A DNA stretch of 64,000 nt from Solwaraspora sp. WMMD792 (GCF_029626105.1 NZ_JARUBH010000009.1:5146001-5210000); one strand, 5' to 3'. Positions 23,421 through 32,835 are shown, counted from the stretch's first letter. The notes: generated by a model from the letters alone, not told the origin. Program-made: numbers and translations.

Positions 23421-24586
23421 CACCGGGGTGCCGATCCGTCGCGGTCCGGGTCCCCGCCGATCGTCGCCACGCCCAGCCAGTCGGCGCAGACGTCCGACGT
23501 CGGCGGGTGCAGCGCACCGCAGCGGGCGTCCCGGTAGAGCCGTTCCAGCGGATGCCCCCGGCGGGTCGCCGAGGTCCCGGCCGCCTCCAGCATCGACGAC
23601 GCCACCTCGGCCGCCGTGCCGCCGGCGACCAGTTTGGCCCGCCACACCCACTGGTTGGTCGCCGGGTCGCCCGGTTCGGCGTCCACTCGACGGGCCGCCT
23701 CCCGTACCGTCAGCAGGGCCGCGGCGGCGGCCGCGTCCGCCCGGCCGATCCGGGCCCGGACCGCCGGCAGGTGGGTCAACCCCCGCTCGGTGAGATGCTG
23801 CACCGCCGCGTCCACCGCCGCCCGGGCCACCCCGGCGTAGACCGCCGCGTAGCTGGCCACCATCCAGTGCGGCATCAGCTGGGCCACCACCAGGGCCAGC
23901 CCTTCCACCCCGCCGAGCAGGGTCCGCTGGCCGACGGTCACGTCCAGATGCAGGTCGTGCGAGCAGGTGGCCCGCATCCCGAGCGAATCCCAGCTCTGCT
24001 CCACCCGCAGGCCGGGCGTGTCCGCCGGGACCAGGAACTGCGACACCACCGACTGGTCGTCGGCGTGCCGGGCGGCGACCAGGTACCCGGAGGCATGGCC
24101 GGCCCCGGAACAGAACGCCTTGGCACCCTTGATCTGGTATCCGCCGTCCACCCGGTGGTAGACGGTGGACAGCTGGGAGAGCCGGGAGCCGGCACCCCGC
24201 TCGCTCATCGCCACCGCGTACCAGGATCCGGCTGCCGCGTCGGCGAGCAACTGGTCCCGGGCCGCCAACGCCTCGTCCGGCAGCCCCATCGCCTCGGCGA
24301 GGTTGTCGTCGACCGCGCCCAGCGCGCCGGTCACCGAGGCATGCATGTTGAACACCAGCGCGGTGGCGCCGTTGCCCCGGGACAGCTCGTACGCCACCTC
24401 GGCATAGTCGGCGAAGCCGGCACCCCGCCCGCCCAGCCGCTGCGGGACCATCAACCCGAACAGCTGCTCCTGCCGCAGGTCGGCGAAGTCCGCCACCGGG
24501 AAGGTGCCGGCCCGGTCGTGTTCACCCGCCCGCGCCGCCAACCGTGGCACCACCCGCCGCGCCGCCGCCAGTGCATCCGCAACCAT
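23417..24586 (-). CDS. Acyl-CoA dehydrogenase-like flavoprotein
   Basis: A protein of 389 residues; the ATG at 24586 has AAGGGG nearby, and a GTG at 24616 is also possible. It has the three-domain ACAD fold: an N-terminal helical domain (VPQRLGGRGAGFADYAEV), a middle strand domain (AMSERGAGSRLSQL, KGAKAFCSGAGHASG) and a C-terminal helical domain with a LMPHWMVASYAAVYAG helix. The usual catalytic Glu of acyl-CoA dehydrogenases is not obvious, so it may instead be a flavin monooxygenase of the HpaC-partner/DszC-like ACAD subgroup, hydroxylating the aromatic PKS product. Coupled to the PKS gene. Confidence 0.8.
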   Translation of the reverse strand: MVADALAAARRVVPRLAARAGEHDRAGTFPVADFADLRQEQLFGLMVPQRLGGRGAGFADYAEVAYELSRGNGATALVFNMHASVTGALGAVDDNLAEAMGLPDEALAARDQLLADAAAGSWYAVAMSERGAGSRLSQLSTVYHRVDGGYQIKGAKAFCSGAGHASGYLVAARHADDQSVVSQFLVPADTPGLRVEQSWDSLGMRATCSHDLHLDVTVGQRTLLGGVEGLALVVAQLMPHWMVASYAAVYAGVARAAVDAAVQHLTERGLTHLPAVRARIGRADAAAAAALLTVREAARRVDAEPGDPATNQWVWRAKLVAGGTAAEVASSMLEAAGTSATRRGHPLERLYRDARCGALHPPTSDVCADWLGVATIGGDPDRDGSAPRW

Positions 24587-24628
24587 TGCCGCCCCTTCCG
24601 CCGTCGACCTGCCCACCTGCTCGTCCGC

Positions 24629-25366
24629 TCAGCCCGCCTTGACCCCCCTGCCTTGGTAGAGCACCGAGGTGGACCAGGTCGGCACCATCCGCCGCCGGGG
24701 TTTCCAGAGTGCCCGGTCCGGAGCCGATCGGCGCAACGGCGCGCGCACCAGCCAATCGATCAGGCTGAAAACGCTCGGCCGGAGGCCGCGCACCGCCAGC
24801 CGTACGCCGTGCCGGGCGCACTCGGCGACCAGCCGCTGCGGACGGACGAACAGCGCGGGGTCGTGAATGCCGCGCGGCGCGACCGGCAGGCGTTCGCCCA
24901 ACTCGACCGCGATCAGCCGGCTGGCCAATGTGGCGTTCAGGGTGTCCAGCACCAGCAGCCCGCCGGGCCGCAGCACCCGGCACGCCTCGGCGACCGCCGC
25001 CGACAGATCCGGTACGTGCTCCAGCAGCTCCCCGGCGGAGACCACGTCGGCCACCCGGTCGGCCAGCGGCAGCCGGGTCGCGTCACCGCGTACCGGCTCG
25101 ACACCGTGCCGGGCCGCCTGCCGCAGCGCCGACCCGACCAGGTCGACCCCGACATGCCGGTAGCCCTTGCCGCGCAGATGAGGGGCGAGCAGACCGGCCC
25201 CGCAGCCGATGTCGACCAGCACCGCCCCGGGCCGGGCCGCAGGTGGAATCAGCCGGGCCCGCGCCTCGGCGATCCAGTGCAACATCTCGAACGCGCCGGC
25301 CGGCCGCCACCACTCGTCGGCCAGCACGTCGTACTGGCGGGGATCGTTCGGCGGCAGATCCGGCAT
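24629..25366 (-). CDS. SAM-dependent methyltransferase (UbiG-like)
   Basis: A protein of 245 residues from the ATG at 25366. Class I methyltransferase motifs: VLVDIGCGAGLLAPHL (motif I), GVDLVGSALRQA, DATRLPLADRVADVV, and LRPGGLLVLDTLN. The start (NDPRQYDVLADEWW) and the RGIHDP segment resemble UbiG 3-O-methyltransferases, which methylate a phenolic hydroxyl in ubiquinone synthesis. Here an O-methylation of the alkyl-hydroquinone made by the type III PKS is likely. First gene of the three-gene operon and divergent from the UbiA gene. Confidence 0.88.
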   Translation of the reverse strand: MPDLPPNDPRQYDVLADEWWRPAGAFEMLHWIAEARARLIPPAARPGAVLVDIGCGAGLLAPHLRGKGYRHVGVDLVGSALRQAARHGVEPVRGDATRLPLADRVADVVSAGELLEHVPDLSAAVAEACRVLRPGGLLVLDTLNATLASRLIAVELGERLPVAPRGIHDPALFVRPQRLVAECARHGVRLAVRGLRPSVFSLIDWLVRAPLRRSAPDRALWKPRRRMVPTWSTSVLYQGRGVKAG

Positions 25367-25413
25367 TGACTGAGCGTGGCATGACCAGCCGGTAACGGCC
25401 ACACTTGGCGGAT

Positions 25414-26253
25414 ATGTCGCGCCGCGTGTCCGCATTGATCAAGGCCAGCCACCCCGAACCGGCGGTCGCGGTCACCACCGTGACCGCCCTGCTGGCCTGG
25501 GGCGTCGGTCACCGTCCGGGCGGGATCGTGCTGGTCGCCGCCACCGTCGCGGCCACCCAGCTCGCCGTCGGCTGGACCAACGACTGGCTGGACGCCGGTC
25601 GCGACCGGCAGACCGGACGGGCCGACAAGCCGGTCGCGACCGGCGTGGTCAGTCGGCGCACGGTGGGCGTCGCCGGTCTGGCCGCCGCGCTGGCCACCCC
25701 GTTGCTGGCCGCGCCGACCGGGCTGGCGGCAACGTTGTGCATCACCGCCGCGCTGCTCAGCGCGCTGGCCTACAACTGGCCGTTGAAGTCCACCGCCGTG
25801 TCGGTGCTGCCGTACGCGTTCTCCTTCGGAGCGCTGCCAGCCTTCATCGTGCTTGCCCTGCCGGGCGCGCCCGCGCCACCGGCCTGGCTGGTCACCGCCG
25901 CCGGGCTGCTCGGCGCCGGCGCGCACTTCGCCAACGTACTGCCGGATCTGGCCGACGACGCCCGCACCGGCGTGCGGGGTCTGCCGCACCGGCTCGGGGC
26001 CACCGGTTCGGGGGTCGCGGCGGCCGGGCTGCTCTTCGCCGCCACCGTGACGCTGGTCGTCGGCCCGCCCGGGCCGCCGTCGTGGGCCGGGCTCGCCGCG
26101 GTCGCCGGCACCGCGGTCATTCTGCCGACCGGCTGGTACGCGGCCCGGCGAACCGCCCGGCGGGCCGGCCGGTCGGACGGCGTCTTCCGGGCGGTGCTGG
26201 TGGTCGCCGTGATCGACGTGGTGCTGCTGGTGGCCAGCGGCCCCGTCGGGTGA
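25414..26253 (+). CDS. UbiA-family prenyltransferase
   Basis: A protein of 279 residues, integral membrane, with eight or nine hydrophobic helices. Both Asp-rich motifs of the family are present: NDWLDAGRDRQTGRADKP (NDxxDxxxD) and LPDLADDARTGVRGLPHRLG. It would transfer an isoprenyl group from a diphosphate donor to an aromatic acceptor in the membrane. It is divergent from the methyltransferase across only 47 bases, so the two transcription units probably share regulation. It is the fourth member of the apparent quinol biosynthesis cluster. Confidence 0.9.
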   Translation: MSRRVSALIKASHPEPAVAVTTVTALLAWGVGHRPGGIVLVAATVAATQLAVGWTNDWLDAGRDRQTGRADKPVATGVVSRRTVGVAGLAAALATPLLAAPTGLAATLCITAALLSALAYNWPLKSTAVSVLPYAFSFGALPAFIVLALPGAPAPPAWLVTAAGLLGAGAHFANVLPDLADDARTGVRGLPHRLGATGSGVAAAGLLFAATVTLVVGPPGPPSWAGLAAVAGTAVILPTGWYAARRTARRAGRSDGVFRAVLVVAVIDVVLLVASGPVG

Positions 26254-26364
26254 GCGCCGCCGGTCACGGATTATCGGGTCCGTGGCGGGGCGCGGATCAC
26301 CGCCAACTACCCTGGAGCCGGCCTGCGCGGGGCTCGTCGCCGCGCCGTGACAAGGAGGACCGAC

Positions 26365-27018
26365 GTGACGCCCTCGACCAGGGGACACCGCCGAGTCGCG
26401 GTGCTGTTCGCCGGCGCTGCCGTGGCCAGCGGTCTGCTGCTCAGCGGCTGCGGCACCGGCCAGATCGCGGAGACCGCGACCAAGGCGACGGCGATCAACG
26501 GAGTCAACCTCGAGTCGCCGGACGGCGCGGTGTCGGTGCGCGACCTCTCGGTGCCCTACCCCGGGGTGGAGGGCTATCCGGCCGGCGGTAGCGCGCCGGT
26601 CGAGGTCGGGCTGTTCAACAACACCAACGATCCGGTCACCGTACGGGTCAGCGCCGCCCCGGTCACCGACGAGGACTGGGCGACGGTGGTCGGGGCCGAG
26701 ACGGTGGTGATCGGTGGCTCCGAGCAGACCGGGCCGACCCCGTCGCCGGAGCCGGGCACCGTCGAGGTGCCGCAGCCGGACCCGGGCCGGGACGCGATCG
26801 TGCAGCTGCCGGCCAACGGGTGGGCGCTGTTCAGCACCGACGACACCGAACCGCTGCGGGTGACCGGGCTGGCCGACCCGCTCGCCGCCGGATACTCGGT
26901 GAACCTGGCCTTCGAGTTCAGCACCGGCGGCGCGCCGCTGGTGGTCGCCGCGCCGGTGGACATGCCGCTCACCCCGGCCCCCCGGGCGCCCGCCGAGCAC
27001 GACGAGGAAGAGCACTGA
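26365..27018 (+). CDS. lpqE: LpqE-like lipoprotein
   Basis: A protein of 217 residues from the GTG at 26365, which has AAGGAGG 7 bases upstream. Signal peptide with lipobox LLLSGC, then an extracytoplasmic beta-rich domain (VSVRDLSVPYP, VEVGLFNNTNDPVTVRVS). The shape resembles small copper-chaperone-like beta domains, but no Met/His copper motif is visible. Placement before radA and disA and after carD-ispD-ispF equals that of LpqE (Rv3584) in M. tuberculosis. An acidic HDEEEH tail ends the protein. Confidence 0.8.
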   Translation: MTPSTRGHRRVAVLFAGAAVASGLLLSGCGTGQIAETATKATAINGVNLESPDGAVSVRDLSVPYPGVEGYPAGGSAPVEVGLFNNTNDPVTVRVSAAPVTDEDWATVVGAETVVIGGSEQTGPTPSPEPGTVEVPQPDPGRDAIVQLPANGWALFSTDDTEPLRVTGLADPLAAGYSVNLAFEFSTGGAPLVVAAPVDMPLTPAPRAPAEHDEEEH

Positions 27019-28487
27019 GCTCGCGGTCGATCCCCCGGGGCGCCGGCGGCACCGGCACGGGACGCGGTGGCACCGCGCCGCGCAGCCGGGCCGCGTCGCG
27101 TGAGCCCCGGCCCGCGTACGAATGCGACGCGTGCGGGCACCAGCCGCCCAAATGGGTGGGCCGGTGCCCGGAATGCGGCGAATGGGGATCGGTGATCGAA
27201 TCGGTGGTCAGCGGCCCGGTGGTCTCCGGCCGGGTGGTCAGCACCCGGATGCCGACCGAACCGGCCCGGCCGATCGCCACCATCAGCGCCGCACCCGCCA
27301 AGGCCCGGCCGACCGGCGTCGGCGAACTCGACCGGGTGCTCGGCGGCGGCCTGGTGCCCGGCGCGGTGGTGCTGCTGGCCGGTGAGCCCGGGGTCGGCAA
27401 GTCGACCCTGCTGCTCGACGTCGCCCAGCAGTGGGCGGCCACCGCCGGCAGTCCGTCGCTGGTGGTCAGCGGCGAAGAGTCGACCAGCCAGGTACGGCTA
27501 CGCGCCGAGCGGATCGGCGCACTGCACGAACGGCTCTACCTGGCGGCGGAGAGCGACCTCGGGGTGGTCCTCGGCCACCTCGACGCGGTCCGGCCGGGTC
27601 TGCTGGTGCTCGACTCGGTGCAGACCATCTCGATGCCCGGCTCGGACGGTATCCCCGGCGGCGTCACCCAGGTCCGGGCGGTCACCGCCGCGCTGGTCGC
27701 GGCGGCCAAGGAACGCAACATCGCCACCGTGCTGGTCGGCCACGTCACCAAGGACGGCCAGGTCGCCGGCCCTCGGGTGCTGGAGCACCTGGTCGACGTG
27801 GTGCTGCACTTCGAAGGCGACAAGCACTCGTCGCTGCGGATGGTACGCGGCATGAAGAACCGGTTCGGCGCGGCCGACGAGGTCGGCTGCTTCGAGATGC
27901 ACGAAGGCGGCATCAGCAGTCTGCCCGACCCGTCCGGGCTGTTCCTCACCCGCTACACCGAGCCGGTCCCCGGCACCTGCGCCACGGTGGCGATGGAGGG
28001 CCGGCGGGCCCTGGTCACCGAGGTCCAGGCGCTGATCGGGGCGACCGTCGCCGGCTCGCCCCGGCGTACCGTGTCCGGGCTCGACGGTGCCCGACTGGCG
28101 ATGGTGCTGGCGGTGCTGCAACGGCGTACCGAACGGCTCACCCTGCACGACCGGGAGGTGTTCGCGGCGACGGTCGGCGGCATCCGGGTGGTGGAGCCGG
28201 CCGCCGACCTCGCGGTGGCGCTGGCGGTCGCCTCCGGCGGGCTCAACCTGGCCGTCTCCCCGCAGCTGGTGGCGATCGGCGAGGTCGGGCTCACCGGTGA
28301 GGTGCGCCGGGTCGGTGCGGTCGCCCGGCGGCTGGCCGAAGCCGCCCGGCTCGGCTTCCGGTACGCACTGGTACCCCCTGGTACGGCCGGTTCCGGCAGC
28401 GACCCGATGCCGCCGAACATGCAGGTCACCGAGGTCAACGACGTACGGGCCGCGTTGCAGGCCGCAGCGCGCGCCTCAGCCGGCTGA
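27015..28487 (+). CDS. radA: DNA repair protein RadA (Sms)
   Basis: About 490 residues. An N-terminal zinc finger (YECDACG and [10 protein letters not shown]), a RecA-like ATPase (Walker [10 protein letters not shown], the RadA-specific KNRFG loop), and a Lon-protease-like C-terminal domain ([20 protein letters not shown]). It is a hexameric helicase that promotes branch migration in recombination. No ATG, GTG or TTG exists in frame between the end of lpqE and the zinc finger. The best start is CTG at 27015, overlapping the lpqE stop (CTGA) with GAGGAAG just upstream, so translational coupling is likely. Confidence 0.92.
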   Translation: MSSRSIPRGAGGTGTGRGGTAPRSRAASREPRPAYECDACGHQPPKWVGRCPECGEWGSVIESVVSGPVVSGRVVSTRMPTEPARPIATISAAPAKARPTGVGELDRVLGGGLVPGAVVLLAGEPGVGKSTLLLDVAQQWAATAGSPSLVVSGEESTSQVRLRAERIGALHERLYLAAESDLGVVLGHLDAVRPGLLVLDSVQTISMPGSDGIPGGVTQVRAVTAALVAAAKERNIATVLVGHVTKDGQVAGPRVLEHLVDVVLHFEGDKHSSLRMVRGMKNRFGAADEVGCFEMHEGGISSLPDPSGLFLTRYTEPVPGTCATVAMEGRRALVTEVQALIGATVAGSPRRTVSGLDGARLAMVLAVLQRRTERLTLHDREVFAATVGGIRVVEPAADLAVALAVASGGLNLAVSPQLVAIGEVGLTGEVRRVGAVARRLAEAARLGFRYALVPPGTAGSGSDPMPPNMQVTEVNDVRAALQAAARASAG

Positions 28488-28546
28488 TCTGGCGCGGCAG
28501 TAACCGCGGGAGCACCCACCGCACGGCGGTCCGTAGACTGTTGCCC

Positions 28547-29773
28547 GTGGCGATCGACCGCGATGCGAACAAGACTGCCAGCGCCGGCACCGGTGCCGGC
28601 GCGGCCGGCCGGGTCGGTGCCGTCGGTACGCCGGCGCGCACCGGTGCCGTCGGCACCCCGGCACGCACCATCAGCGCCGGCACCTCGGCGCTGACCAGCC
28701 CGGCGGCCACCGGAGATCCGCTGCGGGCCAACCTGGCGCTGATGGCGCCCGGCACCGCGCTGCGCGACGGGCTGGAACGGATCCTGCGCGGCCGGACCGG
28801 CGCGCTGATCGTGCTCGGCTACGACAAGCAGGTCGATTCGCTGTGCACCGGGGGCTTCCCGCTCGACGTCGAGTTCTCCTCCACCCGCGTCCGCGAGCTG
28901 TGCAAGATGGACGGCGCGGTGGTGCTGTCCAGCGACGGCACCCGGATCGTCCGGGCCGCCGTGCATCTGATGCCGGACCCGTCCATTCCGACCGATGAGT
29001 CGGGCACCCGGCACCGCACCGCGGAACGGGTCGCCCGACAGACCGGCTACCCGGTGATCTCGGTCAGCCAGTCGATGCGGATCATCAGCCTCTACGTCAA
29101 CGGTCAGCGGCACGTGCTGGACGACTCGGCCGCCATCCTGTCCCGGGCCAACCAGGCGTTGGCCACCCTGGAGCGGTACAAGCTGCGGCTGGACGAGGTG
29201 TCCGGCACGCTCTCCGCCCTGGAGATCGAGGACCTGGTCACCGTCCGCGACGCGGTCGCGGTGGTGCAGCGGCTGGAGATGGTCCGACGGATCGCCGACG
29301 AGATCGCCGGGTACGTGGTCGAGCTGGGCACCGACGGCCGGCTGCTGGCGCTGCAGCTCGACGAGCTGATGGCCGGCGTGGACGCCGACCGGACCCTGGT
29401 GATCCGCGACTACCTGCCCACCGTACGCAAGGCGCGAACCCTCGACGAGGCCCTGGTCGAGTTGGACCTGCTGACCGCCACCGAGCTGATCGACCTGGTC
29501 GCGGTGGCCAAGGCGATCGGGTACGCCGCCTCCACCGAGGCGCTCGACGCGGCGGTGAGCCCGCGCGGTTTCCGGCTGCTGGCAAAGGTGCCCCGGCTGC
29601 CGGTGTCGGTGGTGGACCGGCTGGTCAACCACTTCGGCAGTCTGCAACGGCTGCTCGGGGCGACGGTGGAGGACCTGCAGGCCGTCGACGGCGTCGGCGA
29701 TGCTCGGGCGCGCAGCGTACGGGAAGGTCTGTCCCGGCTGGCCGAAGCGTCGATTCTGGAGCGCTACGTCTGA
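28547..29773 (+). CDS. disA: Diadenylate cyclase DisA, DNA integrity scanning protein
   Basis: A protein of 408 residues from the GTG at 28547; a TTG at 28541 is possible. It makes c-di-AMP from two ATP and scans DNA for recombination intermediates. DAC domain motifs are intact: Asp122-Gly-Ala (MDGAVVL) and Arg155-His-Arg ([10 protein letters not shown]). A helical linker and a C-terminal helix-hairpin-helix region ([31 protein letters not shown]) follow. The first 45 residues are a low-complexity Gly/Ala/Thr extension coded by a direct repeat. Adjacent to radA, whose product regulates DisA in other bacteria. Confidence 0.94.
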   Translation: MAIDRDANKTASAGTGAGAAGRVGAVGTPARTGAVGTPARTISAGTSALTSPAATGDPLRANLALMAPGTALRDGLERILRGRTGALIVLGYDKQVDSLCTGGFPLDVEFSSTRVRELCKMDGAVVLSSDGTRIVRAAVHLMPDPSIPTDESGTRHRTAERVARQTGYPVISVSQSMRIISLYVNGQRHVLDDSAAILSRANQALATLERYKLRLDEVSGTLSALEIEDLVTVRDAVAVVQRLEMVRRIADEIAGYVVELGTDGRLLALQLDELMAGVDADRTLVIRDYLPTVRKARTLDEALVELDLLTATELIDLVAVAKAIGYAASTEALDAAVSPRGFRLLAKVPRLPVSVVDRLVNHFGSLQRLLGATVEDLQAVDGVGDARARSVREGLSRLAEASILERYV

Positions 29774-29847
29774 AGCGCCACGTCTGAAGCGCTACGTCCA
29801 CGTCGTGCCGGAATCGGGGTAACTGCGCGAGGGACGTACCCCGGACG

Positions 29848-30618
29848 TCAGCCGGTGATGGTGATCACAAACGGCTCGCTGACCTTCGAGCCGAGTCGGG
29901 CGAAGAGCTGGTACTCGCCGGCAGCCGGATGGTCACCGGCCGCGACGTTGTTGGCGCACTCGCTCGCCGCCCTACCGTTCCAGGCCACCTGGTAGTCGCG
30001 GGCGGTGCCGGGCCCGAAGGTGCGCACGTCGGTGCCCCGGGCGGCTCCGCAGGTATCCGACGACCAGATCAGCTCCGCGCCCCGCTTGAGGTACAGCTCC
30101 TGCGGGTCGGCGCCCACATCCCGGTCGCAGGTACGGCTGGACACGTTCTGCACCCGCAACTGCAAGGCCAGGGTGACGCCCTTCTGGGCAGTGGCCTGCG
30201 AGGCTGCCGCAGTCAGCAGGATCTCGTCGTCGGTGCAGGTGCCGGCGGCCGGACCGGCCGGGCCGCCAGGGAGGTTCTGGTCGCCGGCGCCGGGCTGCCC
30301 GCCGCCGGTCGTGCCGTCGTCGCCCGTACCGCCGCCGGTGCTGCCACCACCTGCGTCGCCAGCGTCGCCGTTGCCGAGGGTGTCGGGGTCGTCGCCGTCG
30401 TTGGTGCCGACACCGTCCTCCGGCTCCGGGGACGAGGTGGTCGGGGTGAGCAGCTCACCGGACGGGGTCGGGGTGGGATCGGCCTGCGACCGGCCAGTCT
30501 GGTCGGAGCCGATGCACGAGTAGGCCACGATGAACAGCAGGAGCAGCAGCGCCCCGAGCACGACGGCACGCCGCCGCCAGTAGATGGCGGGTGGCAGCGG
30601 GCCAACCGTCAGTCGCAT
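29848..30618 (-). CDS. Membrane-anchored secreted protein, Rv3587c-like
   Basis: A protein of 256 residues from the ATG at 30618. A short basic N-terminus and one membrane helix (VVLGALLLLLFIVAYSC) anchor it, a roughly 90-residue Gly/Asp/Thr-rich disordered linker follows, and a C-terminal beta-sandwich-like domain carries four cysteines (TCTDDEILL, RTCDRDV, DTCGAARG, SECANNV), probably two disulfides. Position next to disA and convergent with it matches Rv3587c of M. tuberculosis. Function unknown. Confidence 0.75.
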   Translation of the reverse strand: MRLTVGPLPPAIYWRRRAVVLGALLLLLFIVAYSCIGSDQTGRSQADPTPTPSGELLTPTTSSPEPEDGVGTNDGDDPDTLGNGDAGDAGGGSTGGGTGDDGTTGGGQPGAGDQNLPGGPAGPAAGTCTDDEILLTAAASQATAQKGVTLALQLRVQNVSSRTCDRDVGADPQELYLKRGAELIWSSDTCGAARGTDVRTFGPGTARDYQVAWNGRAASECANNVAAGDHPAAGEYQLFARLGSKVSEPFVITITG

Positions 30619-30684
30619 GATGGCACACCGTATCGGCAAGACCGGACCGATCGGCCGCGACGCGCCGAGGCCCGGGGCACCCGG

Positions 30685-31245
30685 TCAGAGATATGTCTTA
30701 CGCGGGAAGACGGCGTGCGCCCCAGCCACCCGGTCCAAGAACAGCAGACCGGCACAGTGGTCGATCTCGTGCTGGGCGGCCCGCGCCTCGAACCCGTCGG
30801 TGACCAGGCGTACCAGCTCGCCGGTGCCGGGCAGTTGCGCCTCCACCACGACCCGGGTGGCCCGTTTGACGTCACCGGTGAGGTCCGGCACCGACATGCA
30901 GCCCTCCCGGCCCGGCCGCCACCGGGTGGCCTCGAGCAGCCGGGCATTGCACAGGACGAACGTGCCGTGCCCGGTGACCGTCTTCGGGTGCCCGGTCACG
31001 TCGACGGCGAAAACCTGCGCGCTGATCCCGATCTGCGGTGCGGCCAGGCCGACACAGCCGGGCGAGACCCGCATCGTGGCGACCAGGTCGGCGGCGACCT
31101 GGACCGTCCCGGCAGCGCACGGGTCCACCGGCTCACCGGCCCGGCTGAGCACCTGGTCGGGCGCGGCGACCACCGGAACCACCCGCCCCGGTACGCCGAG
31201 CACCGTCTCGGTCCAGTCGGCCAGGGTACGGCTGACCGTGCTCAC
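30685..31245 (-). CDS. def: Peptide deformylase
   Basis: A protein of 186 residues from the GTG at 31245, coupled to the upstream ACT-domain gene by a GTGA overlap. A much longer open frame continues upstream but only by chance in high-GC DNA. The three PDF motifs are present: GLAAPQ (residues 66-71), EGCMS (114-118, metal ligand Cys116) and QHEIDH (158-163, two His ligands and catalytic Glu). It removes the N-formyl group from nascent proteins. EGCMS instead of EGCLS is a minor variant seen in active enzymes. Confidence 0.93.
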   Translation of the reverse strand: MSTVSRTLADWTETVLGVPGRVVPVVAAPDQVLSRAGEPVDPCAAGTVQVAADLVATMRVSPGCVGLAAPQIGISAQVFAVDVTGHPKTVTGHGTFVLCNARLLEATRWRPGREGCMSVPDLTGDVKRATRVVVEAQLPGTGELVRLVTDGFEARAAQHEIDHCAGLLFLDRVAGAHAVFPRKTYL

Positions 31246-31754
31246 AGCACGTCCGAATCGACCGGCCGGAGGGTCACCTCGACGTCGAGCGCCCGAGCCG
31301 TCTCGGACAGCCGCCGGCCGACCTCGGCCGCCGTACCTGTGGGCAGCTCGACCTCGGCGACCAGCACGTAGAGCGGGCCGGTCAGCCGGGTGGTCAGGTC
31401 GGTGACGTTGCCGCCCGCCTCGGCGACCACCCGGGTCACCGCCGCGACGATGCCCAGCCGGTCGGCGCCGTGCACGCTGAGCAGGTGCGGTTCGCCGCCC
31501 GCCGGCTGCTGACCGTCCGCCGGAACCGGCCGTACGGTGGCCAGCAGTTGGCCGTCGGCGGTGAGCGGCCGCAGTGCCTGTTGCACCGCGGCCTCGGCCG
31601 GACCGGCGCAGACCAGGGTCATCGCGAAGTGGCCGCGCAGCCGGGTCATCGTCGAGTCGGTCAGGTTGGCACCGAGACCGGCCAGCACCTCCGCGACGTC
31701 CGCGACGATGCCGGGCCGGTCGCGCCCGATCACGGTGATCGCGAGTTCGTTCAT
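31242..31754 (-). CDS. Tandem ACT-domain protein (GcvR-like)
   Basis: A protein of 170 residues with two ACT domains: residues 2-75 (LAITVIGRDRPGIVADVAEV, LRGHFAMTLV) and about 90-165 (HLLSVHGADRLGIVAAVTRV, LTGPLYVLVAEVELP). The GxDRPGIV loop is the usual amino-acid-binding site. Proteins of this shape resemble the glycine-cleavage regulator GcvR, which acts by protein-protein contact. In actinobacteria it lies beside def; ligand and partner are unknown. Confidence 0.82.
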   Translation of the reverse strand: MNELAITVIGRDRPGIVADVAEVLAGLGANLTDSTMTRLRGHFAMTLVCAGPAEAAVQQALRPLTADGQLLATVRPVPADGQQPAGGEPHLLSVHGADRLGIVAAVTRVVAEAGGNVTDLTTRLTGPLYVLVAEVELPTGTAAEVGRRLSETARALDVEVTLRPVDSDVL

Positions 31755-31869
31755 GCCAGCAGTCTGCCCGACCGGGTGCCGGCCCGACCGGGCGGCCCGG
31801 TACCCGGGTCCCGTCCGGGGACGGCCTGGGGCGGGGCCGGCAACGTGGCATGGCAGGATCGGCGGCGCC

Positions 31870-32766
31870 ATGCGTGACATGAGTTTCGCCGACACGGCGA
31901 TCGAGTGGTTCGACGACAACGCCCGTGACCTGCCCTGGCGGGAGCCGGGGGTCGGTGCCTGGGCGATCCTGGTAAGCGAGGTGATGCTGCAGCAGACTCC
32001 GGTGGTCCGGGTGCTGCCGGCGTGGCGCGCCTGGCTGGACCGGTGGCCGGACCCGCCAGCGCTGGCCGCTGACTCGCCGGCCGAGGCGATCCGGATGTGG
32101 AACCGGCTCGGCTACCCGCGTCGCGCGCTGCGGCTGCACGAGTGCGCCACGGTGCTGACCGAGCGGTACGACGGCAAGGTGCCGACCGGTCTGGACGAGT
32201 TGCTGGCCCTGCCGGGAGTCGGCAGCTACACCGCTCGGGCGGTCGCCGCGTTCGCCTACGGGCAGCGGCATCCGGTGGTGGACACCAACGTCCGGCGGTT
32301 CGTGGCACGGGCGGTCGACGGGGCGGCTGACGCCGGGCCGGCGACCCGCCCGGCCGATCTCGTTGCCACCGCCGCGTTGCTGCCGGCCGAGCCGGCTCGG
32401 GCGGCCCGGGCCAGCGCCGCGTTCATGGAGCTGGGTGCGGTGGTCTGCGTGGCTCGGACACCGCGTTGCGGGGTGTGCCCGATGGCCGGCCGCTGCGCGT
32501 GGCGGGCGGGCGGCCGGCCGGCACCGAGCGGGCCGAGCCGCCGACCGCAGCGGTACGCCGGCACCGATCGGCAGGTCCGTGGCCTGCTGCTGGCGGTGCT
32601 GCGAGAGGCGACCGGGCCGGTGCCGCAGCAGCGGCTGGACGTGGTGTGGGGCGACGATCTGCAGCGCCGTCGGGCCCTGGCCAGCCTGATCGAGGACGGT
32701 CTGGTGGAGCCGGTGGCCCGCGACGGCGCGCCGCCGACCGGGTACACGCTGGCCGGTCAGGGCTGA
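31870..32766 (+). CDS. mutY: A/G-specific adenine DNA glycosylase MutY
   Basis: A protein of 298 residues from the ATG at 31870. It removes adenine mispaired with 8-oxoguanine. The helix-hairpin-helix/GPD motif LPGVGSYTARAVAAFAYG, catalytic Asp138 in VVDTNVRR and Glu37 in SEVMLQQT are present, as is the 4Fe-4S loop C193-x6-C200-x2-C203-x5-C209. The C-terminal NUDIX-like 8-oxoG-recognition domain of E. coli MutY is absent; a short winged-helix-like tail replaces it, as in other actinobacterial forms. Same position as Rv3589. Confidence 0.93.
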   Translation: MRDMSFADTAIEWFDDNARDLPWREPGVGAWAILVSEVMLQQTPVVRVLPAWRAWLDRWPDPPALAADSPAEAIRMWNRLGYPRRALRLHECATVLTERYDGKVPTGLDELLALPGVGSYTARAVAAFAYGQRHPVVDTNVRRFVARAVDGAADAGPATRPADLVATAALLPAEPARAARASAAFMELGAVVCVARTPRCGVCPMAGRCAWRAGGRPAPSGPSRRPQRYAGTDRQVRGLLLAVLREATGPVPQQRLDVVWGDDLQRRRALASLIEDGLVEPVARDGAPPTGYTLAGQG

Positions 32767-32835
32767 CGGCCTCCGGGCTGACGGCGGCCCGGCCGGGGTG
32801 ACGGCTTTCCGGGGCTGACGACTGACCAGCAAACG

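Noticed and set aside
30685-32832. 715-codon open frame on the minus strand covering def and far upstream
   Set aside because: Only the part after the GTG at 31245 codes for peptide deformylase; the rest overlaps mutY and the ACT gene with no domain.
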